From Sphingomonas sp. 28-66-16 (GTDB taxonomy: Bacteria > Pseudomonadota > Alphaproteobacteria > Sphingomonadales > Sphingomonadaceae): DNA of 64,000 nucleotides. The notes under the pieces are model-generated. The model was not told the origin of the DNA and did no database searches. It saw nothing but the letters and a program-made list of their open reading frames with translations. Shown piece by piece: positions 29,254 to 40,293 of this stretch; within the stretch, counting starts at the first letter, position 1, and each line of letters opens with the position of its first letter. Both the position numbers and the translations under genes were made by a program. Where the stretch lies: the NCBI GenBank assembly GCA_002281485.1, contig NCGF01000015.1, positions 1-64,000 on the forward strand, in the 5' to 3' direction.

Positions 29254-29769
29254 GGGGGGACGGTTTTCGCTCGTGAGGTGCGGACATTTCGCCCGCATCG
29301 CCACGCCGGACCTGGTCCGGAGGACGCCGGGCAACGACGGACGACAAGGCTCGTCGAGAAGTGGCCCCGGAACAAGATTGTGACGGTGGGGCGCATGGCG
29401 GCGGCCAGCGCCCGTGTCCGAGCCGACCGACTCCTCATCTCAAGCCGCTCCCCTTCAGGGGAGGGGTTCGGGGTGGGGGCGCGCCTCCGGCCCAGCGTCG
29501 GATTCGCGGAGAGCCCCCGCCCCACCCCCTCCCCCGAAGGGGAGCGGCTATAGGCTCGTCTCGGCGAGTCGTTGGATCAGACCATTCGGTTTCGAAGGCC
29601 AGCCGTTTGTCGGGTAGTGGTTTTCGACGGGAGATGGGCCGGGAGGGGACTGACCGCCCTTATGCAGGAATGCCGGGAGCGCACGTTCGATCCGCTACGA
29701 TGCCAGTCTCCTATTTGCCACTCGTCAGCACATGATTAATGTTCACTTTGTCGCACCACCGAGGCCAAG
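29254..29769. other. 516-nt noncoding region upstream of the AlbA/GNAT gene
   Basis: It holds a large GC-rich inverted repeat (29443-29549). No open frame with protein-like composition was found on either strand, no tRNA and no clear promoter. The last 130 nt are visibly lower in GC than the rest of the chromosome and merge into the next gene. Confidence 0.6.
29443..29549. repeat. GC-rich palindromic element with about 37-nt arms
   Basis: Left arm (29443-29480) begins AGCCGCTCCCCTTC and right arm (29513-29549) ends GAAGGGGAGCGGCT. They are inverted copies over about 37 nt with a few differences and a 32-nt centre. The core CCCCT...AGGGGAGGGG recurs at 36521-36544. Confidence 0.75.
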
Positions 29770-31164
29770 ATGAGCGAACAGAAGCGTCTAAAATTGCTGA
29801 GCGATACGACTCGCGCTCATTTGGCGGCCGGCGAAGGACAACTCGTGGATTTCAAGCGCGCCCCCGACGGCGTAAGCGCTGACGATCTCGTCGCTTTTGC
29901 TAATGCAGCGAATGGCGGTACGATCTTGGCAGGAGTTGGCGAGCAGAGCGTGGATGGTGCGCAAGTAGGCGTGGTGCTCGGTTGCGACGTCAGCGACAAC
30001 ACGATCCTTCAACTTCTTAACAAAGCGATCAGCTGCATCCCACCCGTATCGATCGACGTCGTCATTGAAAATTTGAACGACAGACCCATCCTGCGAATAG
30101 GGGTTCAATCAAGCCCGACTAAGCCACATTGCACGCCGAAAGGTTTATATTGCCGGCGAGACGGTGCCAGGAACCGCGCTCTCCATCCCAGCGAGCTTCT
30201 CAAAATTTTCTTGGACACCGAAGCGCAAGTCTTTGCTGAACGCTTCGAATCGGCTGCCGCGCATATATCGGAGGAAATCGGCAACCTTGAAGGATCGCTC
30301 GCAAACACCATTAAGAACATGAGTGATCAGCTCGGTTGGGCGGACTCTAATCTCGACGACACTTCACACACGATCAATACCGTGCTCGCCTATGCCAAGC
30401 TGATCAAGGACGAGACCGACGATACGGCCACCAGGCTTCGCACGATTTTCCGGCAGGATACGCGCGACGATCCCATTCGCGCTCGCGAAAAGAAGAAGCT
30501 GGTCGATTTGCTTGTCGAGCAGATATCCGAAGACAAGGGCCTCACCAAAGCGGTGCTGGAGGGGCACCCGCTGAACTACACGATGACGGGCAAACCAGCC
30601 CTAGAACTCACCGAACAGGATGGTCAGGAGGCTTTGGCCGAAGCGTACAAAGCTATTCGAGACCGAGAGGATAAAAAACAATACAAAGCGAAATGCGTGG
30701 CGCCGGGCGAATGCGATGAGGTTTCATTAACCGCGATCTCAGCGTTCATAGCCCGTGACGGGGATCAGGCTGAGATTGCGGCCGGGCTCGGTAAGGCCTT
30801 TCGCCTCGGATTCACGTCTTACAAGGGACAGATCGTCGCCTCTGCTGTCCTTAAGAAGCCGAACGCCACCTCCCGATCTAAACTGTTCGAAAGAACCGAT
30901 GCAGATGCCGACCCAAAGCACTTCAAGATACAATTGGACTGTATCTACCTCCACCCTGACCATCACGGCAAGGGTGCGTTGTCCAAGCTCATTACGAAAC
31001 TGCTCTCAGCGGTAAAGGGAGAGCCAGTGTTTTCAGTGGTCATGCTTGGTGACACCTTGCAGAGGCAAGTTCTCGAACACATGAAATTCAAGGCGGCGAT
31101 ATTGAAGCCGCACAGCCACCGTCAGACTAAGCGCAGCGATGATTTGTTTCTGCTAGCTAAATAG
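29770..31164 (+). CDS. Schlafen/AlbA_2-type domain protein fused to a GNAT-like domain
   Basis: 464 residues. Residues about 14-140 match the AlbA_2 (Schlafen-type, ATP- or nucleic-acid-binding) domain: GQLVDFKRAPDGV, DLVAFANAANGGTILAGVGE and GLYCRRDGARNRALHPSEL. About 150-215 is helical and probably coiled (ERFESAAAHISEEIGNLE). The C-terminal third ends in a GNAT-like fold with IYLHPDHHGKGALSKLITKL (acetyl-CoA loop) and TLQRQVLEHMKFKAA. Base composition is clearly lower in GC than its neighbours (three 60-nt lines counted by hand: 52-57%), and codon use is less biased, indicating acquisition by transfer. GAGG 5 nt before the ATG. AlbA_2 proteins act as regulators or in anti-phage and RNA-related roles; the function here is unknown. 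The following 289 nt up to the next gene show no supported gene. Confidence 0.7.
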   Translation: MSEQKRLKLLSDTTRAHLAAGEGQLVDFKRAPDGVSADDLVAFANAANGGTILAGVGEQSVDGAQVGVVLGCDVSDNTILQLLNKAISCIPPVSIDVVIENLNDRPILRIGVQSSPTKPHCTPKGLYCRRDGARNRALHPSELLKIFLDTEAQVFAERFESAAAHISEEIGNLEGSLANTIKNMSDQLGWADSNLDDTSHTINTVLAYAKLIKDETDDTATRLRTIFRQDTRDDPIRAREKKKLVDLLVEQISEDKGLTKAVLEGHPLNYTMTGKPALELTEQDGQEALAEAYKAIRDREDKKQYKAKCVAPGECDEVSLTAISAFIARDGDQAEIAAGLGKAFRLGFTSYKGQIVASAVLKKPNATSRSKLFERTDADADPKHFKIQLDCIYLHPDHHGKGALSKLITKLLSAVKGEPVFSVVMLGDTLQRQVLEHMKFKAAILKPHSHRQTKRSDDLFLLAK

Positions 31165-31453
31165 CATTCTGCAACGCCGCTCCGTTGACCAAAGCGCAGA
31201 TCCACCTTTGCTGGTGTCGACTGAGGCTCCCCTAACGGAAAGCCGCTTTTAGGATTACCAGCTGGGTGGGCGAACGTCTGATATTAGGGCGCAAAGCCGC
31301 CAGGACGTCCCGGCTCGACCAGCCGCCGACATCCTCGTGTCGGCGCTCCGAATGCCGACCGACGCCAATCCGGTGGTCAACGGCCTCCCCGCCAACATCC
31401 TCCCTCTATCCTCGCCGCCCCGCGCCCGGCATAATCCGCTCGGGAGGTCGGTC

Positions 31454-32209
31454 ATGTCGGATAAATTCACCACTTTCACCAAGCTCCATGTCCCCGGTGA
31501 TCCGCTGATCCTGTTCAACGTCTGGGATGCCGGCTCAGCCGCCGCGGTCGAGCGTGCGGGCGCCAAGGCCGTCGCGACGGGGAGCTGGTCGGTCGCCGCC
31601 GCGCACGGGTTCGCCGACGCCGAAAGCCTGCCGCTCGATCTCGCGCTCGCCAATGCCGCGCGCGTCGTCGCAGCGATCACGCTGCCCGTGAGCATCGATT
31701 TCGAAGGCGGCTATGCAACCGATCCGGTGCGCACCGCCGCCCATGTGGCCGCGCTCGCCGCGACCGGGGCGATCGGGTGCAATCTGGAGGATCAGGTGAT
31801 CGGCGCGCGCCCGCGCGCGCTCCATCCGCGCGCCGATCAGGCCGCGCGGATCAGGGCGATCCGCCAGGCGGTGGGGCCGAAATTCTTCCTCAACGCGCGC
31901 ACCGACATTTTTCTGGCGGCGCCCGCCGACGTGCACGACGCGGCGATGCTCGATGCGGCCATCGAACGCGCGTACGCCTATGCCGATGCGGGGGCCAATG
32001 GCTTCTTCGTGCCGGGGCTGATCGATCTCAGCCTGCTCGAAAAGATCTGCAAGCGATCGCCGCTGCCGGTCAATTTCATGGCCTTTGCCGGCGCGCCTTC
32101 CGCCGCCCAGGTCGCGCAGACCGGCATCGCCCGCATCAGCCACGGCCCGGGCCCGTACCGGCTGGCGATGAACGCGTTCGAGGACGCCGCACGGGCGGCG
32201 TTGGCTTAG
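31454..32209 (+). CDS. Isocitrate lyase / PEP phosphonomutase family protein
   Basis: 251 residues, TIM-barrel lyase of the PEP-mutase/isocitrate-lyase superfamily. ILFNVWDAGSAAAVERAGAK, VSIDFEGGYATD (metal Asp/Glu), GAIGCNLEDQVIG and FFLNARTDIFL are characteristic. The KKCGH motif of true isocitrate lyase is absent, so it is a short oxaloacetate-hydrolase or 2-methylisocitrate-lyase-like member with unknown substrate. GGGAGG 6 nt upstream fixes the start. Its stop overlaps the convergent DUF3297 gene by 4 nt. Confidence 0.88.
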   Translation: MSDKFTTFTKLHVPGDPLILFNVWDAGSAAAVERAGAKAVATGSWSVAAAHGFADAESLPLDLALANAARVVAAITLPVSIDFEGGYATDPVRTAAHVAALAATGAIGCNLEDQVIGARPRALHPRADQAARIRAIRQAVGPKFFLNARTDIFLAAPADVHDAAMLDAAIERAYAYADAGANGFFVPGLIDLSLLEKICKRSPLPVNFMAFAGAPSAAQVAQTGIARISHGPGPYRLAMNAFEDAARAALA

Positions 32210-32481
32210 GCCTCGGGGGCTTCCTCGATCGCCGCATCGGCGCCGGGCCGCTCGAACCAGGCCTCGACCTCGCCCGAGAGCTTGAGCGTCAGCGGCTGGC
32301 CGTGGCGATCGACCTTCTTGCCGAGCGCGACGCGGATCCAGCCCTCGGACAGGCAATATTCCTCGACGTCGTGGCGCTGCTGGCCCTTGAAACGGATGCC
32401 GATGCCGCGCTCGAGCAGCGACTGGTCGAAATAGGGGCTGCGCGGGTTGCTCGACAGCCGGTCGGGGGGTGTATCGCTCAT
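32206..32481 (-). CDS. DUF3297 family protein
   Basis: 91 residues, recognised as DUF3297 by SNPRSPYFDQSLLERGIGIR and VEEYCLSEGWIRVALGKK. Small cytosolic protein of unknown function found widely in proteobacteria. The start at 32481 (MSDTPPDRL) matches family members; a longer frame to 32511 is unlikely. Convergent with the lyase gene. Confidence 0.85.
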   Translation of the reverse strand: MSDTPPDRLSSNPRSPYFDQSLLERGIGIRFKGQQRHDVEEYCLSEGWIRVALGKKVDRHGQPLTLKLSGEVEAWFERPGADAAIEEAPEA

Positions 32482-32603
32482 GGCCCGCGCTTCTGCGTCA
32501 AGCCGCGCCAAAAGGCCAGCCCGGCGACGACAAAAGCGCGCACGACCGGGTCGCGCGCGCTCCTGACGAAAGGTCTTGCGAAAGCCGGGCCGATATGAAC
32601 CGG

Positions 32604-33005
32604 TCAGCGGCAGACGCGCACCAGCACCGGCTGGCGATAATAGCGATCCCAGCGGCGCTCGGTGTAGCAGCGCGGATAGCGATCGCGATAGCGATAGGCG
32701 TAATAGCCGTTCTGCGGATAATAGCCGTGATCGTTGTAGTAGCGATAATCATAATCGATCGGATAGCCGCGATCGATATAGTAACGGTCGCGATAACGGT
32801 CGTTGGCGTTCGACGCGATCGCCGCGCCGATCGCCAGTCCGGCGATCCCGGCGACGATCGCGGGGCCGGCATTGCCGCCGCCGCGATAGCCATGGCCGCC
32901 ATAGCCGCGTCCGCCATAACGCTGCGCCTCGGCCGGCGCGGCGGCGGTCAGGGCGGTCGCGGCGAGAGCGATACCGAGCCCTGCCTTCTTCATCATCGAA
33001 TGCAT
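32604..33005 (-). CDS. Secreted Gly/Tyr/Arg-rich protein, unknown function
   Basis: 133 residues. Signal peptide MHSMMKKAGLGIALAATALTA ending near PAEAQ. A short glycine-rich part (GGRGYGGHGYRGGG) is followed by a hydrophobic Gly/Ala stretch (AGPAIVAGIAGLAIGAAIA), possibly a glycine-zipper membrane segment, and a Tyr/Arg/Asp-rich tail ending VRVCR. Similar proteins are common in sphingomonads; no function is known. GGGAG 7 nt before the ATG. Confidence 0.75.
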   Translation of the reverse strand: MHSMMKKAGLGIALAATALTAAAPAEAQRYGGRGYGGHGYRGGGNAGPAIVAGIAGLAIGAAIASNANDRYRDRYYIDRGYPIDYDYRYYNDHGYYPQNGYYAYRYRDRYPRCYTERRWDRYYRQPVLVRVCR

Positions 33006-33160
33006 GTCACGTCTCCCAATTTGCTGCCCAAGCCCCAACTTGCATCAACGCTGACGGCGGTGAGCATGCGCCATGTTATTGGTGATTCGCAATGAACCTG
33101 CGCAGAATGGCTCGTTCATGGCGGGTTTAGGACGATCGACGCGGTGTCGGGAGGGCATGA

Positions 33161-33562
33161 ATGGCATATTGGCTGATGAAATCGGAGCCAGAAAGCTATG
33201 GCTGGAGCGAGCTGATCGCCGACGGCAGGACCGAATGGGACGGGGTGCGCAATGCGACCGCCGCGATCAACCTGCGCGCGATGGCGGTCGGCGACGAGGC
33301 CTTTCTCTATCACAGCGTCAGCGACAAGGCGGTGGTCGGCATCATGCGGATCATCCGCGCCTTCCGCCCCGATGGCGAGGGCGGCAAATGGGCCTCGGTC
33401 GAGGTCGCGCCGGTGCGCGCGCTCGCCCGCCCCGTGACGCTCGCGGCGATCAAGGCCGAGCCGGCGCTCGCGGCGATGGAGCTACTCCGCCAGTCGCGGC
33501 TGTCAGTGGCGCCGGTGCGCCCCGCCGAATGGGCGCAGATCCTCGCCATGGGAGCGGGCTGA
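33161..33562 (+). CDS. EVE-domain protein
   Basis: 133 residues forming one EVE (PUA-like, YTH-related) domain: YWLMKSEPESYGWSEL at the start, WDGVRNATAAINLRAM and FLYHSVSDKAVVGIM. EVE domains bind modified bases in DNA or RNA, and some occur fused to restriction enzymes. This is the stand-alone housekeeping-like version. GGGAGG upstream. Confidence 0.92.
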   Translation: MAYWLMKSEPESYGWSELIADGRTEWDGVRNATAAINLRAMAVGDEAFLYHSVSDKAVVGIMRIIRAFRPDGEGGKWASVEVAPVRALARPVTLAAIKAEPALAAMELLRQSRLSVAPVRPAEWAQILAMGAG

Positions 33563-33644
33563 GGCGGGCGCGCCGCGACGATCGCGGGCGCCCGGCGCAC
33601 GCGCGGCGGCTGGCAAAGCCCGGGGGGCGACCTATGCTGGCGCG

Positions 33645-34037
33645 ATGGCCGACTCCGCCGCGGCGCAACCGCGCGACACGCTGATCCTGGTGTACAACGC
33701 CGATGGCGGCGCGCTCGCGGCGCTGCGCGATGCGGTTCACAAGCTCGTCTCGCCGGCCAGCTATCCCTGCTCGCTCTGCGCGGTCAGCTATGGGGCGGTC
33801 GGCATGAAGGCCGACTGGCGCCGGTTTCTCGACAGTCTGCCGGTCGCCACCCGGTTTCATCACCGCGACGATTTTCAGGCTGCCTGGCCGGGGCTCGCCA
33901 TCGCCCTGCCCGCGATCCTGCTCCAGCGCGGCGGAGCGGCCCCGGCCGTGCTGATCGATGCCGCCACGCTCGACGCGCAGCGCGATGTCGGCGCGCTGAT
34001 CGAAACGCTGCGCACGGCGCTGGCGGCGGCGCGATGA
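33645..34037 (+). CDS. Conserved protein of unknown function with CxxC motif
   Basis: 130 residues. LILVYNADGGALAALRDAVH and YPCSLCAVSYGAVGMKADWR are conserved in similar proteins I have seen in proteobacteria; the CxxC (PCSLC) could be redox-active or metal-binding. No signal peptide or membrane segment. Lies between the EVE-domain gene and katG on the same strand. Confidence 0.75.
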   Translation: MADSAAAQPRDTLILVYNADGGALAALRDAVHKLVSPASYPCSLCAVSYGAVGMKADWRRFLDSLPVATRFHHRDDFQAAWPGLAIALPAILLQRGGAAPAVLIDAATLDAQRDVGALIETLRTALAAAR

Positions 34038-34113
34038 GGAAAATCGATCACACAGATCAGAAGCGCTCGTTTAGCGCCGCCGCGATGGCGGGCTAGGCTC
34101 GGATCGGGTATAA

Positions 34114-36351
<2,238 letters not shown>

Positions 36352-36520
36352 TCGACGCTGGTCGGTCGTGGGCGGGGACGCCGGCGACCGACCAGCGCGA
36401 TCGGTATCGCCGCTCAGCGGGTCAGGCCGCGCTTAGCTGCTCGATCCGGATCGATCATGCTGCGGGTTGCTCTGCGGGGCCCCGCTTATCCCAAGTCTTG
36501 ATGACCGCGACCCATCGTAA

Positions 36521-36544
36521 GCCCCTCCCTATCAGGGGAGGGGC
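36521..36544. repeat. GC-rich hairpin between katG and typA
   Basis: GCCCCTCCC (36521-36529) and GGGAGGGGC (36536-36544) with a 6-nt loop, between convergent genes. It may end both transcripts, though no T-run is present. Its core resembles the element at 29443-29549. Confidence 0.6.
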
Positions 36545-36572
36545 CATAAGTTGCGCTCAGTGAGACCTGGAC

Positions 36573-38408
36573 TTACGCCGCTTTCGCCCGGCTCGCGCGC
36601 TTGCGCTCGTTCGGGTCGAGATAGCGCTTGCGCAGCCGGATCGACTTTGGCGTCACTTCGACCAGTTCGTCGTCGTCGATATAGGCGATCGCCTGTTCGA
36701 GCGTCAGCCGCCACGGCGGGGTCAGGCGGATCGCGTCGTCCTTGCCGCCGCTCGCGCGGAAGTTGGTCAGCGCCTTGGCCTTCATCGGGTTGACTTCGAG
36801 GTCGTCGGTCTTGGCATTCTCGCCGATGATCATGCCTTCGTAGAGCGCCTCGCCGGGGGCGACCATCATGATGCCGCGCTCTTCGAGCGGCCCGAGCGCA
36901 TAGGCATTGGCCTCGCCCGAGCCGTTCGAGATCAGCACGCCGTTCTTGCGGCCCTCGATCTTGCCCTTGTGGGGCCCATATTTTTCGAACAGCCGGTTCA
37001 TGATGCCGGTCCCGCGCGTGTCCGACAGGAATTCGCCGTGATAGCCGATCATCCCGCGGCTGGGCGCGGAGAAGGTGATCCGCGTCTTGCCACCGCCCGA
37101 GGGGCGCATGTCGGTTAGCTCGGCTTTCCGAATGTTCATCTTCTCGACGACGGTGCCCGAATATTCCTCGTCCACGTCGATGATGACGGTTTCATAGGGT
37201 TCGGTCTTGTTGCCGTGCTCGTCTTCCTTGAACAGCACGCGCGGGCGGCTGATGCCGAGTTCGAAGCCTTCGCGGCGCATCGTCTCGATCAGCACGCCGA
37301 GCTGCAATTCGCCGCGGCCTGCGACTTCGTAGGAATCGCGGTCGTCGCTCTCGGTGACCTTGATCGCGACGTTCGATTCGGCTTCGCGGAACAGGCGGTC
37401 ACGGATCATGCGGCTGGTGACCTTGCTGCCCTCACGCCCCGCCATCGGCGAATCGTTGACGGCAAAGCGCATCGACAGCGTCGGCGGATCGATCGCCTGC
37501 GCGTGGAGCGGCTCGGTCACGCTGGGGTCGCAGATAGTGTTGGCAACGGTCGCGATCGTCAGGCCGGCGAGGCTGATGATATCGCCGGCGTTGGCCTCGT
37601 CGACCGGCAGCCGCTCGAGCCCGCGAAACGCCATGATCTTCGAGGCGCGGCCGGTCTCGACGATCTTGCCCTCGGGGTCGAGCGCGTGGATCGGCATGTT
37701 GGTCCTGACGCTGCCCGAAAAAACCAGGCCGGTCAGGATGCGGCCGAGGAAATTGTCGCGGTCGAGCAACGTGACGAGGAACTTGAACGGACCATCCGGG
37801 TCGGCCGAGGGGGCGGGGACGTGCTCGACGATCTTGTTGAACAGCGGGTCGAGCGTGCCTTCGCGGACATCGGGATTGTCGCCGGCATAGCCGTTGCGAC
37901 CGCTCGCGAAGAGCACGGGGAAATCGAGCTGGTCGTCGTTGGCTTCGAGGCTGACGAACAGATCGAAGACCTCGTCGAGCACTTCCTGCGCGCGCGCATC
38001 GCTGCGGTCGATCTTGTTGACGACGACGATCGGGCGCAGGCCGAGCGCCAGCGCCTTGCCGGTCACGAACTTGGTCTGCGGCATCGCGCCTTCGGCGGCG
38101 TCGACCAGCAGGATCACGCCGTCAACCATCGACAGGATGCGCTCGACCTCGCCGCCGAAATCGGCGTGGCCGGGAGTGTCGACGATGTTGATCCGCGTCT
38201 TGTGCCCGTGATGGTCATCCCACTCGATCGAGGTGCACTTGGCGAGAATCGTGATCCCGCGCTCCTTTTCGAGGTCGTTCGAATCCATCGCGCGCTCTTC
38301 GACGCGCTGATTGTCACGGAAGGTGCCCGATTGGCGGAAAAGTTGATCGACCAGCGTTGTCTTGCCGTGATCGACGTGAGCGATGATCGCCACGTTGCGG
38401 AGGCTCAT
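36573..38408 (-). CDS. typA: Translational GTPase TypA/BipA
   Basis: 611 residues. GTPase motifs [14 protein letters not shown] (G1), the VDTPGHADF region (G3) and [10 protein letters not shown] (G4). EF-G-like domains III and V, and the C-terminal TypA-specific domain ending with lysine/arginine-rich residues, are present. Binds the ribosome and aids 50S assembly under stress or cold. AGGA upstream of ATG at 38408; the open frame beyond is not family sequence. Confidence 0.97.
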   Translation of the reverse strand: MSLRNVAIIAHVDHGKTTLVDQLFRQSGTFRDNQRVEERAMDSNDLEKERGITILAKCTSIEWDDHHGHKTRINIVDTPGHADFGGEVERILSMVDGVILLVDAAEGAMPQTKFVTGKALALGLRPIVVVNKIDRSDARAQEVLDEVFDLFVSLEANDDQLDFPVLFASGRNGYAGDNPDVREGTLDPLFNKIVEHVPAPSADPDGPFKFLVTLLDRDNFLGRILTGLVFSGSVRTNMPIHALDPEGKIVETGRASKIMAFRGLERLPVDEANAGDIISLAGLTIATVANTICDPSVTEPLHAQAIDPPTLSMRFAVNDSPMAGREGSKVTSRMIRDRLFREAESNVAIKVTESDDRDSYEVAGRGELQLGVLIETMRREGFELGISRPRVLFKEDEHGNKTEPYETVIIDVDEEYSGTVVEKMNIRKAELTDMRPSGGGKTRITFSAPSRGMIGYHGEFLSDTRGTGIMNRLFEKYGPHKGKIEGRKNGVLISNGSGEANAYALGPLEERGIMMVAPGEALYEGMIIGENAKTDDLEVNPMKAKALTNFRASGGKDDAIRLTPPWRLTLEQAIAYIDDDELVEVTPKSIRLRKRYLDPNERKRASRAKAA

Positions 38409-38496
38409 AAAGTGTCCTGATGCTAAAGCGGAGGTGTTGGGGGCGCGCATAGCGCAAAATGTTGCGCTGCGCAAAGGTGACGCGCGCCCGGGGCGA

Positions 38497-38904
38497 TCAG
38501 GCGGTCCAATCCTCGACGCGCAGACCCTCGACCCGGCCGAACTCGCTGGTATTGGCGGTGACGAGGGTCAGCCCACGTGCCAGCGCCTGCCCGGCGATCA
38601 TCACGTCATAGGGCATCACGTCATAGGGACCGATCGGCGTACCGCGCCTGCGCAGGGTGGCGCGGATTTCGCCAGCGGCGCGGGCGTCGTTGTGGTCGAA
38701 GGGGAGGATGGGGATGCCGAAGCCTTCGATCTCGCGCAGGTTGCGGTCGACCCGCTGGCTGTTGAACGCGCCGAAGTAGAGCTCGTGAAGGACGATCGAC
38801 GACAGGGCGATGTCAGGGCGGTGGCGGGCGATCAGCTCGGTCACGACGGGATTGCCCCGAGCCACCCAGGAGATCATCATGTTGGTATCGGGCAGAAAGC
38901 GCAT
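38497..38904 (-). CDS. vapC: VapC-family PIN-domain toxin (with in-frame duplication)
   Basis: 135 residues. Acidic active-site residues of PIN RNases: D6 in LPDTNMMISW, E41 in LHELYFG, D95 and/or D100, and the C-terminal VTANTSEF. Usual VapC/FitB proteins read GPYD followed by a hydrophobic helix into IAGQALARGL; here PYDVM occurs twice (GPYDVMPYDVMIAGQ), an insertion of five residues at the catalytic Asp. The start overlaps the vapB stop by one base (TGATG). Likely an RNase inhibited by VapB; activity may be altered by the duplication. Confidence 0.85.
   Translation of the reverse strand: MRFLPDTNMMISWVARGNPVVTELIARHRPDIALSSIVLHELYFGAFNSQRVDRNLREIEGFGIPILPFDHNDARAAGEIRATLRRRGTPIGPYDVMPYDVMIAGQALARGLTLVTANTSEFGRVEGLRVEDWTA
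38599..38628. repeat. Perfect 15-bp tandem duplication inside vapC
   Basis: CATCACGTCATAGGG occurs twice in direct tandem (38599-38613 and 38614-38628). It is exactly five codons and keeps frame. Confidence 0.95.
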
Positions 38905-39155
38905 CAATCGAAAGACGGCCCGCCGGGCATCTCCTCAGGACCGGGGCGATCGTCCAGCACCGCGCGGACGAAGTCTTCGTCCAGACTGCCCGACAAGCGC
39001 CGGGCCCAATCTTCATCGCTCTCTGTGTTCGGCTCCAGGATAACCTTGTCCCCCTCCCGCCGGATCGTCACCTCCTTGCCTTCGAAGCGATATTCCTTGG
39101 GCAGGCGGACGGCCTGGCTGCGGCCGGTCCAGAAGATCTTGGCCACGTCGCTCAT
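38904..39155 (-). CDS. vapB: VapB-type antitoxin (AbrB/MazE-like DNA-binding)
   Basis: 83 residues. The N-terminal swapped-hairpin AbrB domain KIFWTGRSQAVRLPKEYRF and VTIRREGDKVILEP is followed by an acidic C-terminal tail that would mask the toxin. The ATG at 39155 has GAGG nearby; a GTG three codons earlier is possible. The pair is arranged antitoxin first and is probably autoregulated through the palindrome upstream. Confidence 0.88.
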   Translation of the reverse strand: MSDVAKIFWTGRSQAVRLPKEYRFEGKEVTIRREGDKVILEPNTESDEDWARRLSGSLDEDFVRAVLDDRPGPEEMPGGPSFD

Positions 39156-39167
39156 GCGATTCACCTC

Positions 39168-39179
39168 TGATAGCTATCA
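39168..39179. promoter_or_regulatory. Palindromic operator of vapBC
   Basis: TGATAGCTATCA is a perfect 12-bp palindrome 12 nt upstream of the vapB ATG, with an AT-rich TATATAT next to it that could be the -10 box. VapBC complexes typically bind such sites. Confidence 0.55.
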
Positions 39180-39249
39180 TTGATATATACCGGCATCCGC
39201 ATAGCGGCAACGCTTTACCTGTGGGGAGCCGGTGCCTAGGCGCGCAGGC

Positions 39250-40212
39250 ATGTCGCTCGTCCGCCGCCTGATGCCCGATCGCTTCATCCTGATCCTGGTC
39301 GCGACGCTGGTCGTGGCGACGCTGCTGCCGGCGACGGGCGGCGCGCTGGTCGCGATCGGCTGGCTGTCCAATGCCGCGATCTTCTTGCTGTTCTTCCTCC
39401 ACGGCGCGCGGCTCAGCCGGCAGGCGGTGGTCGATGGTGCAAAGCGCTGGCGATTACAGGTGGCGATCCTGGCATTCGGGTATGTCGCCTTTCCTGCGGT
39501 CACGCTGGCGCTGACGCAGCTGCTCGGGCGCTGGTTCGCGCCTGAACTGCTGATGGGGCTGCTGTTCCTGGGCGTGTTGCCGACGACGGTGCAGTCGTCG
39601 ATCGCTTATGCCTCGATCGCGCGCGGCAACGTCGCGGCGTCGGTGATCGCGGCGGCAAGCTCGAATCTGCTCGGGGTCGTCCTGACGCCCATCCTGTTCG
39701 CGCTGCTGGCGAGTACCGCGTTCGGCGCGCTGTCGCTGGGCGGCGTTGGCAAGGTTGCGTTGCTGTTGCTGCTCCCCTTCGCGCTCGGGCAGCTGCTTCG
39801 TTCCGTGGTGCTGCCGACCATCGAGCGCCATGCGAAGGTTGCGGGGATGATGGACAAATTGACGATCATCCTGGCGGTTTATGTCGCCTTTTCCGAAGCC
39901 GCCACGCAGGGCTTGTGGCGCCGCGTCAGCACGATCGAACTGGCCGGATTGGGCGGGATCGCCCTGCTGCTGCTGCTCGCCGCGTTCGCGGGTGCCTGGG
40001 CGCTGGGAGGGGCGATGAAACTCGCCCCCGCCGATCGCGCGACGATGTTGTTTTCGGGCGCGCACAAAAGTCTCGCCACCGGCGCCCCGATGGCGCGAAT
40101 TCTTTTCCCGCCAGCGCTGGCGGGGGCAGTCATCCTGCCCTTGATGCTCTATCATCAGCTGCAGTTGATGTTGAGCGCGGTGATTGCCGCTCGACTTGCA
40201 CGGGACGATTAG
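39250..40212 (+). CDS. Bile acid:sodium symporter family (SLC10-type) transporter
   Basis: 320 residues, about ten membrane segments. The family features are FLHGARLSRQAV near the N-terminus, LPTTVQSSIAYASIARGNVAA and FSGAHKSLATGAPMARILFP. It resembles the SLC10A7-like bacterial group, whose substrate is unsettled. ATG 39250 is assumed; a GTG at 39232 in frame with GGGGAG before it is an alternative. Divergent from vapBC. Confidence 0.88.
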   Translation: MSLVRRLMPDRFILILVATLVVATLLPATGGALVAIGWLSNAAIFLLFFLHGARLSRQAVVDGAKRWRLQVAILAFGYVAFPAVTLALTQLLGRWFAPELLMGLLFLGVLPTTVQSSIAYASIARGNVAASVIAAASSNLLGVVLTPILFALLASTAFGALSLGGVGKVALLLLLPFALGQLLRSVVLPTIERHAKVAGMMDKLTIILAVYVAFSEAATQGLWRRVSTIELAGLGGIALLLLLAAFAGAWALGGAMKLAPADRATMLFSGAHKSLATGAPMARILFPPALAGAVILPLMLYHQLQLMLSAVIAARLARDD

Positions 40213-40293
40213 CGTATTACATGAACGATACACTTGAACGCACGGGCGATCGGCGGCAATGAGGCCGAGGACACGCGTTGCTGGAGGAACTTG

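Noticed and set aside
31255-31695. Minus-strand frame near the low-GC patch, considered as a gene remnant
   Set aside because: Most of it overlaps the start of the lyase gene, and I see no recognisable family, so there is no basis to call a pseudogene.
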